Positions 33,405 to 41,458 of a DNA stretch of 41,458 nt are shown piece by piece. The DNA comes from Perkinsus marinus ATCC 50983 (lineage: Eukaryota > Perkinsozoa > Perkinsida > Perkinsidae). The stretch's first letter is position 1, and each line of letters opens with the position of its first letter. The notes beneath the pieces were generated by a model. The model worked only from the letters and a program-made list of their open reading frames with translations, made no database searches and was not told the origin of the DNA. The stretch is from NCBI RefSeq assembly GCF_000006405.1, contig NW_003215582.1, positions 435,758-477,215 of the forward strand, read 5' to 3'. The position numbers and the translations under genes were made by a program.

Positions 33405-34650
33405 ATGTCGCAGTTTGTATTGGCATTCAGTCCCACAACTTCGTTCTCATCGATGCTGCCAATCCTATCCAACAGGAATGGCCGCTCCACTACAATACGC
33501 CGTGGTGTACTACCACTGGCCAACACTGCCATGTTTTCCACCTTCAACGGGAACCCTCGTGTCTTCGCACCCAGAGGTCTGCAAGTTCGCCATCTCAACT
33601 TGCATGAGCATCAATCGCTCGACGTTTTTGAAAAGTACGGAGTTTGCGTACCGCATGGGTATGATGCTAAGACTCCCGAAGAGGCTGAACAATTCGCCAA
33701 GGCATTGGGTGGTGGGGATGTGGTCGTTAAAGCTCAGGTACGTCATTGGACCAGTCACTACTCTCTGCACATCGGCTGAGACAACTCGTCGTTCTGTTCA
33801 GGTCCTTGCAGGTGGTCGAGGACGTGGGTACTTCAAGGAGAATGGTTTCCAAGGCGGCGTCCATATCGTCAAGAACCCGATTGAGGCTAAAGACTTGGCC
33901 TCCAGAATGATTGGCAAAACTCTCGTCACCAAGCAGACGGGGGAGACGGGCTAGCCCTGTAACGGAGTCTTCCTTTTCGAGTCTCGAAAAGGAAGACTCC
34001 GTTTATCGAAATTCGAGAGGTTTAAGATAGCCTCAGAGAAGTACTTCGCCATCCTCATGAACCGTTCCTTCGGTGGGCCTGTTATGGTCGGGTGCAAGTA
34101 TGGTGGGATGAGTATAGAGGATGTTGCTGCTGAACACCCCGACGCCATCATCAAGATACCAGTAGACATCGATAATGGAATCTCCGATGGTGAGGCCAGG
34201 GAGATGGCCGAAAAGATCGGTTTCGAGGGTGAAATCGTTGATGAGGCTGTCATTGCTATTAAGGCTCTCTACCAGACATTCCGCTAGTCGGATTGTACTA
34301 TGGTCGAAATCAATCCCCGCGCTGAGATCAAAGATGGCCGTGTTACGGTATGTGACGCTAAGGTCAATTTTGATGACAATGTGCAGTTCCGGCAGAAGGA
34401 CATCTTCTCTCGAAGAGACGCTAGCCAAGGGGATCCCAGAGAGGTTGCCGCCTTTGAATGGGATCTCAACTACATTGGCTTGGATGGTAGCATCGGTTGC
34501 ATGGTCAATGGTGCTGGCCTTGCTATGTTGAAAGACATCACCATTTCAGGTGTGAAAGATGAGGCTTTCGCGTTCAACATCTTCTGCGAATCACAACGCA
34601 AAAGTTTTGAACTTGTCAGAAACATGCTAAGTATCCACGCTGTAATGTGA
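33405..34650 (+). pseudogene. SUCLA2: Decayed succinyl-CoA synthetase beta subunit (SUCLA2-like)
   Basis: The first exon begins [18 protein letters not shown] with a mitochondrial-style presequence, then [17 protein letters not shown], and splices over a normal intron into [16 protein letters not shown], an ATP-grasp start. Later parts keep [47 protein letters not shown] and [19 protein letters not shown]. Against this, in-frame TAG codons stand at 33952 and 34285. A 12-codon extra segment lies at 33982-34017 inside a conserved stretch. The C-terminal third, after GAGLAM, is reduced to a [12 protein letters not shown] remnant with no IFGGI motif. The retained intron shows it is not a processed copy. 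Sequence errors could explain a stop but not the lost C-terminus. A functional copy is expected elsewhere. Confidence 0.7.
33961..34003. repeat. Perfect 20-bp inverted repeat with 3-nt loop
   Basis: The arm at 33961-33980 (aacggagtcttccttttcga) is repeated as its exact reverse complement at 33984-34003, with gtc between. It lies inside the succinyl-CoA synthetase pseudogene. The right arm plus 14 more bases makes an insertion of 36 nt bounded by a direct ttcgag at 33976-33981 and 34012-34017. Confidence 0.95.
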
Positions 34651-34666
34651 GAATCTTCGGCAGTTT

Positions 34667-34912
34667 TCACCAAGCACCACCTCCTAGAGGATTTGACGAA
34701 GCGCTGGTGAATTGAAAGACAGTGCCTTCCCCATGAGAGTTGACTGTTGGGTCAGCATACTTCTTATTCTTATAGTATTTCTCATCGAAGACTCGGAATC
34801 TCTCCAAGAACCTGTGGTCACATCGCCTTCCAAACTCTCTAACTCAGCAAGTCGCCACCGACCTTCGAAAGTGGACTGTTCGAGCTTCGTCGGCCTTACC
34901 ATGACCGTGCAT
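34667..34912 (-). CDS. Small 64-residue protein, two exons
   Basis: Exons 34912-34863 and 34811-34667 join in phase over a 51-nt GT-AG intron. The product starts MHGHGKADEARTVHFRR, continues FLERFRVFDEKYYKNKK and ends SSNPLGGGAW. It is rich in Lys, Arg and aromatic residues and has the look of a small structural subunit (ribosomal or respiratory-complex type), but no family is recognised. It could also be the 3' end of a longer gene that begins near 35315. It converges on the succinyl-CoA synthetase pseudogene. Confidence 0.5.
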
Positions 34913-34939
34913 CTTGAGACAATCCAAATGCCTAAACTA

Positions 34940-35320
34940 GGGTCTTCAGGACCGTCATGATGGAGAAAGTTATGCTCTCACAATGCTGCCTGAACTTGGC
35001 ATCTCTCCACGAATCGCTGAGGTTTCAGAGATACACAGTTCCTGAACCTTAGCCATGTATCATGGCAACGATGTGTGGAAGAGTTAGCCTGATAAAATCA
35101 TAAAGTATTTCATGTCCACCAAGCTTGGATTCTTACCCATCCCAATTTGAATTGCTGGATGATTCTTCTTCCTTGGCCGTACCTGAGGAACAAGCTCAAT
35201 CCTCCAATGGGAAGCTCATCAATAGACTTACGGCATCAGAGGGAACTTTGCGTGTAGCTCCATACGTCTAAAGTCCGGCAGAATCGGATGAGACTTCCTC
35301 TTGGAGCAGCCATTCATCCT
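34940..35320 (-). other. Candidate upstream exons on the minus strand
   Basis: Protein-like stretches occur in this order on the minus strand: MELHAKFPLMP, then (after a good GTAAG donor and CAG acceptor) YGQGRRIIQQFKLGW, then (after another GTAAG donor) NSSTHRCHDTWL. The first two joins are in phase. Linking them to the 64-residue frame at 34912 needs further small exons that I could not fix. They may be a separate small gene. Confidence 0.3.
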
Positions 35321-35339
35321 AACGGACGGCTATCTACCA

Positions 35340-35963
35340 CGACTAAGCAACCATTTAACGGGATGCAACTCAAGTGCATGTAGGATGTCATTCTGGAGAT
35401 GTTACTGTAAAAATGACAGTGGCAGTTGTTGATTGCCGTTATTATGAAATAATGGTAATGTTGCAGATATGATGTTGGACAATGCACGGACTAGTACTAC
35501 TACTGCGACCTCATAAGTATCATCAACGATCGTAATTAACAGGATCACCACCGACTTCATCAGAGGGATAAATCACCGCAACAAACATGGAGTGAATGAA
35601 AGAAAGATATCGAGTTGACCGGGCCCTTTAGCATGAGAAAGTATTCACCCCGACAACAATAGCAGTGGGAATAGTAGAACGGATGGTAGTTTGAATGAGG
35701 ACGGTGCACAAAACGAAAATGGTAATCGCAATATGCAGTGATGATGATGAAACTAATGTACAGAGCTTTGCACGATCGAGGAGGCCAAGAGAGTGTAATG
35801 AAATAAAGCCCCTCAATTTTGTGACATTTTCTCTCCTGCCATCTAACGGTAACTATGTAGCCTAGTCGAAGATCAACAATGGCAGTGATTGAGCTCCCTC
35901 TAATGCTAAACATGCCCAGATATCGAACACTGGCGCTTTGCCCAGGCGTTGTCAATGGTGACT
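35340..35963. other. Intergenic region, nothing recognised
   Basis: About 0.6 kb lies between the small minus-strand gene and the end of PAN2. It is AT-richer and has short open frames in several phases without family signals or convincing splice sites. Confidence 0.5.
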
Positions 35964-38900
35964 TCACTTCCAACCCTGCTGCCGACCAATCTCATACAAC
36001 TGTTTGGTCGTGTCCTTTAAAGTACCCTCAGCCTCGAGTTCTTGATACCTACAAGGGAAGCTCATGAAGACAAAGCATATGAGCACGTACTTGCGGTAGA
36101 GCTGGAGGGCAGCCCTCGCATCCTCAACACTGCAATGTGTGTCCGTTTGGATGCAGCTTCCTAGAAGATGCTGCGCTAGGAACTTGAGTGATAGATACCG
36201 TTGCCCAGGCAAGTGGAAGAGCTCAACTGTGTCACGGATGTTACGCTGGGGTACGAACAGGTTGATAATCCTGAAAATATAACTCTATGGTGACACCTTT
36301 TACGCGTGTCCCCACCTGAAGTCAGTAGAGAGACCGTGGCCCACGAAGCGGCAACCACAATCGACTAGGAAGCGCAGCTTCTCACACACTGCCTTACTGC
36401 TGACCAACCAATGTCTCGACGTTTTGGGATCGAGGTCACCATGAACGAGGCCTGAGTTAGATGAATGAGAGCTGTAACAACGACGACGTAGTTCGAGCTT
36501 ACCGGAGAACCGCGTGACGAAGTCCTTGATCTCAGACTCTTCTATTTGCAAGTAGTGGTCAATGAATGGTGTTCCTTCCTTAATCCCTTCATCCCCATCA
36601 TCAGGATTCATGGGATCAGCCCTCAGCACCGACACTCGACCAACAGCCATTTCGCCAGGTGAGGACACTTCCTTGCTGCCGTCCTCTCGTATCTCGACGC
36701 TAGCCAAACCCATAGCAACGAACTCTGCATCCAAAGCAACCGTGAGGCCACCGTGCAGTAACCGATCAATCTCCTTCTCCGTCAATGGCACGAAGTTACG
36801 GGTAATCCTGGCCGACTCAGGATCAGCGTTGAGGCAGTGGTCCTCGAGGAACATCTCCAAACTGCAATGGCAGCCAGGAGGTATCGTCCCCAGCTACAGC
36901 AAAAAGGCACATGAAAATCAAACCTGTCACTACTGAGGCTGATACCTACCCCTTCTGGATGCAGCGTAGATGAGGCTAATGGTGTTGCAGCACCGAGCTG
37001 TCTATCATGCACAGCTATCTGGGCTAATGAGCGCTTCTGAACATAGACTGCAAGGACGGGAGTTCTCCAGTCCGCACTGAAGTCCACAGCTTCTTGCCTA
37101 AGGCACTTGTTTTAGATCCTCGGATTTCTCTAGGGAAGCTCTCACCTCGCACTAGGTGTGATAACGAAGTCGTTGAGCACCATCCAGTTAGGATCCTCTT
37201 CCTCCTCCTCCTCTTCAGTTGCCGAGGTCGCCTCTTCACTAGTAGCTGGCGACTGTGATGTCACTGACTCCCCGTGACCCGACGCAGCACCGCTATCTGC
37301 CAAGCTTGTCGCTGTGGCGTAGGAGCGTCCAGCCACTGCTGCTGCATAAGTGAAGGGCCTAGGGATCTGGGAGCTACCACCGAGTGACGTCTGGAAAGTA
37401 GGACTTGGATGTGATCGGATTCCAGGCGACATAAACCTTGTAGGAGTGCCTTTAGGAGGGGTAGGCACTACACCAACAACAGCAGGGGATACTGCACCAA
37501 CGCCAGCCGCTACTACTGCACCAACCTCCGGTCCTCGTGAGGAGCTCAAGCTCGGACCCCTCGGAGGGCCACTAGTTCGGAATGTATCGGTATGGTAATC
37601 AGGAGGTATGTTAGTGATACCCACAAGATGCCCTTGGGGACACTTCCTCTTCAGCTTATCTCTCACATGTAAGGCTACGGACTGGAGCTCATACTTGAAA
37701 TAGTTACATCGGGGTCTGGCAATAAGAGTACTGCTTACTTTCACATCAGTAGATCGAGGCTTAGTAGTGGAGACGTCTGTGATTAATGTACGATCATGTG
37801 GATCATTGTATCCCAACCATAGTGTTGCTGGTAAGAAATCCGCACCACCAACAGACCAGAACGCAGCTTGGACTTCACTTATCGGGCAGATGTCCATCAA
37901 CAGGACAGGAGGGCTACCATGCCCACCGACGAGAGACGGACTGAGCATGTTAACGAAGGCAGCATGGTTCGGTTTGAGGAGACACCCGCCGTCAGAAGCC
38001 TCATCTTCATTAGCAGCTGCTTCTGAGCTTTCATTCGTGTCACCGTCAGTGTCACCCTCTTCTGGTCCTTCCCCCAGTTCACTCTTCTCCGCATGGCTAT
38101 CCTCTTCCTCAGTGGTGCTGATATCCGCTGCACGGCATCTGTCCACAGCCTCCTGCAGATCCTCATCACTGGGGAGCTGCAGCGTCACAAACGGGCTTGC
38201 AGGCACACCATGGGGTGGGGATAAACCGAAGAGCCTTGTTACTATATTGGAAGATGGATAATAACGTATCGCTGACAACGGTGGCGAATACCCACTGGAG
38301 AGAGGGGAAGATATGGAGGACGAGGGACTTGAACTCGCCGTACGCTTGCATGACAGTAGCACGTGCTTGAGCAAAAGGATGCCCTTGCGGCCCATGCTAA
38401 GGGCTGGATGCTCGGAGTCTATCGGTTCTCGAAGCTCGGCTGGGGCTGTAGCCTTCAATGTCCTCAGCAGACGAGTACATTGACAGATCTAAAGAAGTGG
38501 GAAAGGGAGTAATGGTAACTTTGAGAGTAATAGTCTACCCTGTTGCTAGCAAACATGAGCTGCTCCATCATACGGAAGACATAACCTAGTTCACAATATA
38601 CGCACACGTCCTCAGAGCAGACATGCTTCTCGGCTGCTTGCATCAATGGACGGATGAAATAGAGTATCTGAACGCCATTGCTAAGATAAAAATTCTGAGA
38701 GAAATCAGGTACATGGGTAATGGCATTGTTGCAGAACTCTATACCATTCCAGTTACTGCCACCACCATAGCTGTTGTCGAGACCACAGACAAACCTCGAG
38801 CGGTTATACTTGGCAAAGGGGAAGCGATTATAGTTCTGACCATAGTCGATCTCAGTGAACTGGAACCTAGATAAGACAGCAATGTTGACCGGTTAACCCT

Positions 38901-41412
38901 ACCTATGACAGCCTCCCATTACCGTCGTGGAATTCTTGCCAGACCAGTGATAGGGTCCTTCTCTTCCTCCGCACTCTCAGTGAGGATATCCGACAATTGC
39001 GACTCCGCACGAGGATGCCTGGATACAGCAACCAGCCAATATGAAGATGAGCATATTTGACCACTACCTATGGCGTCTATCCCTTCTCATAGTCCTCAGC
39101 TCCTCAGACATCTCGTTCATTAAACTCGTAGTATACCATAGTATTGCATTCCCTTTAATCACTGCCTCAGTAGAGGATGATCTCTTCATATGTACCACTG
39201 GTATCCCCGAGGCCACTCTAGGGCTATCAGGATGCTTACTGACATCTATACCTGACATAAGTCCCTGGTAAGACGGGATCAAGTGACTACCATACCTTGA
39301 GCTTTAGCAGCGTCTTTCACCGCAGGCAGGATCGTCTGTGGAGGCCGTAGACGACGACAACCGTCATGTTCATCATCATAGTAGGCTCCAGGCAGATTAT
39401 TATATTGCCTACAGTGGTGAATGCGGCGTGGATCCCAGGCTCAGATTCCCAGCACCTCTGCTCCTCATCATCCGCTATTGGCTGCAGGCCAACCGGCCAC
39501 AGTGGCATGACGTCTTGGTAGTTGTAGCTGATATTATTGGTACGGGGGTCCATCACACACAGAGGCCGCTGCCGACCGCTACGGGCTTCCTCGGCCAATA
39601 CACGATTGTCAGTCGAGCCATCGAGCATACCCGTCACCAAGTGACGAGACCTTGTGTTGTGAGGAGCTGAAAACTACTGCATATACTCGGATTAGGTTGG
39701 AAGGGGGAAAGATATACCTGTAGGATTGGAGTACTGATTAACTCTAGCATGCATGCCCTGGGACTGCATAGCATTCTCAGATACTGTCTGCCATAGGTGT
39801 ATCCAACCATTGTTATCGAGCAAGGCAGCCTGATGCAATACAACTCCATCGACAACTCATTCGTCATTCCACTACCGTTCCTCCAGTACTAGCTATGTCC
39901 ATATCTATGACCTCGCCCATCACTTCCTTACCACTACCACCCGAGCCAACACCATCACCACAGGATCCAACAGTAGAGCTATCAGACCTATGACCCTATA
40001 TGATCGCCACCAAGAGCAGTATCCACTCCTACATAGAGCTCCGTGCAATGACTGTGTTCTTATACCCTCTCGGATGACCCACAGCAACGGTTTTATAGTA
40101 CCTACAGCTACATATACCTACAACATGACATTGTTGACGACGAAAAGGCATACGCTGGTGACATGAGCTGTGACGCTCCAGGGACGAAGTCAGCCTGTTG
40201 CCACATACCGTGTACATTGAGGAGTATAACAGAGCAGGGCAAGGCAGGATGGAATCTAACGTCCCAACAGTGAGAGTGGCCAACCGTCGATTGGACATAG
40301 CATTACTTAGCCATATAGGCCCCCGTCGGACACGATATCGGCAATGCCTGGCGTAGTGTTCGAATATCGAATATCTTCAAGAACACATCTGGTCCCACTA
40401 TGGAGCCTGGCCCTTCTCTAACAATGGTATAGGTGATCTCCTGTCGGATGACCATACTGCTACCTCTTGCCGCAGCTGATGAGCCAGTGGTCTCTGCTAC
40501 TGAGCGTAGTTATTTCACGAGGATGTGCATTGAGCGTCGTCAACACCTATGGCCGAGAGGTACTCAAAGTAGCAGCAAGTGCATCAGAAGAAGCTATTAC
40601 GCTACTACCTTGGGAACCCTGCCATCTACGAAGCTGATACTGCCGTTGGTCCCACCCATACACAGGACTGATGAACGCTGAGGATTATGTAATACTGAGC
40701 AGCCATGCGGAACCTATACTGGTACTCATATGACGGTATAAGGATGGCTACCGTCGTACGTCTATGAAGGTGCTGAGGGAACCCGCTTGCATATCCACGA
40801 AAAACAATGTCCTCTTCTCACCACCGACTACCAGATGTGATGGATTGGGTTGGTAGAACTCAGCACTGCGTATAACCTGAGGACATCTCCACTACTACTA
40901 CTAGCAGTGTAACATGACCACAACCTACGTTGCCATTTGATCCCATCCTATGTATAGTCTTATCGTCCATTATATAGTGCCGCACGCCGCCCCTAGTATG
41001 AAAATGAATGCTATGGGGAGTGACCGATATAACGCCAGATTGGTCGAATAAGAGATGCTGTACTGGGTTGTAGGAGGCAACAACCCCACCATTAGATATT
41101 GGAGAATAACCACCACCCTCTCCATCGTAGCCCTCCTCAACCACACTACGCTCCAACCTGGCAAGCAGTAGTGATGCAGTAGCAGTGGTAGCAGCCATAC
41201 CGAAAACGTGTGTAGTCGGTGAGTCCACCATTAGGCGTGAATTGCATAGAAGCCAGTCGACCCTGCTGTGTGCCCACCCAGAGGAGGTCCTCGAATCTGA
41301 AATTGTGACTATGCTGTAGTGTGGAAAATACGGGGAATTACGGATCCCATCGTAGCAGAGTAGGATGATCATTCTGGTTCAATAAGGCCGGGCACAAGGA
41401 GTGTTGCTGCAT
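35964..41412 (-). CDS. PAN2: PAN2, catalytic subunit of the PAN2-PAN3 deadenylase
   Basis: The gene starts at the ATG of MQQHSLCPALLNQND and splices into PFEDLLWVGTQQGRL, the hallmark start of the PAN2 WD40 domain; VISVTPHSIHFHTRGG and DVRFHPALP follow. The middle has the ubiquitin-hydrolase-like domain: RFVCGLDNSYGG, GVQILYFIRPL, EDVCVYCELGYVFRMM and finally NWMVLNDFVITP. The exonuclease domain then begins TVALDAEFV (two metal-binding acids) and continues HYLQIEESEIKDF, CGCRFVGHGLSTDFR and THCSVEDARAALQLY, a complete DEDDh set, and ends LYEIGRQQGWK with the stop at 35964. Introns are short; not all WD40 exon borders were fixed. Known role: shortening of mRNA poly(A) tails in the cytoplasm with the pseudokinase PAN3, which is not in this window. 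The large Ser/Pro/Ala-rich insert at about 37.2-37.6 kb inside the middle domain is unusual. Confidence 0.9.
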
Positions 41413-41458
41413 GATCTGAAATTGATGATATCGATGCTGCAGAGAGAGTGAGCGTACT

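Noticed and set aside
1-41458. Mobile elements, LTR elements or CRISPR-like arrays
   Set aside because: No reverse transcriptase, integrase or transposase motifs, terminal repeats or regularly spaced repeats were seen.

Overview
This window is nuclear DNA of a protist with dense, intron-bearing genes on both strands. It carries class I histone deacetylase, PAN2, FG-nucleoporin and acyl-CoA dehydrogenase genes, and its GT-AG introns are almost all only about 37-63 nt. The standard genetic code fits. This combination, together with the Ser-, Gln- and Glu-rich tracts, suggests a perkinsid-like alveolate such as Perkinsus. That is inference from style; no species-diagnostic locus was seen.

Left part (1-10.8 kb). 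A 552-residue unknown protein with a PAM2-like motif lies on the minus strand. It is followed by a single-exon secreted, membrane-anchored C69 dipeptidase (minus). An 11-exon class I histone deacetylase comes next (plus), then a PSI-domain/RING-H2 membrane protein (plus) and a family-25-like glycosyltransferase (minus).

Centre (10.9-20.7 kb, minus). About 10 kb is devoted to FG-nucleoporin sequence. Reading 5' to 3' on the minus strand there is a beta-propeller-like N-terminus with a first FG domain, an acidic Glu tract, a second FG block, a coiled-coil region, a Pro/Arg/Ser-rich linker and a last FG block. The second and last FG blocks are near-identical copies that share an intron. This may be two genes or one very large Nup159/Nup214-type gene.

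Right-centre (21.3-29.2 kb). Two plus-strand genes are the most novel: an 8-exon protein with a nucleotidyltransferase-fold signature, and a protein that joins a degenerate kinase domain, ankyrin repeats and two membrane spans. A two-exon unknown gene (minus) follows.

Right part (29.6-41.4 kb). Two adjacent acyl-CoA dehydrogenase genes (minus) lie beside a decayed mitochondrial succinyl-CoA synthetase beta-subunit gene (plus), which carries an in-frame fold-back insertion. A 64-residue small gene (minus) and a complete PAN2 deadenylase gene (minus) finish the window.

The genes do not form operons. Loose themes are mRNA and nuclear traffic (PAN2, PAM2 protein, nucleoporins, deacetylase) and mitochondrial acyl-CoA metabolism. 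Exon joins given below were worked out by hand from reading-frame phase and GT/AG sites.
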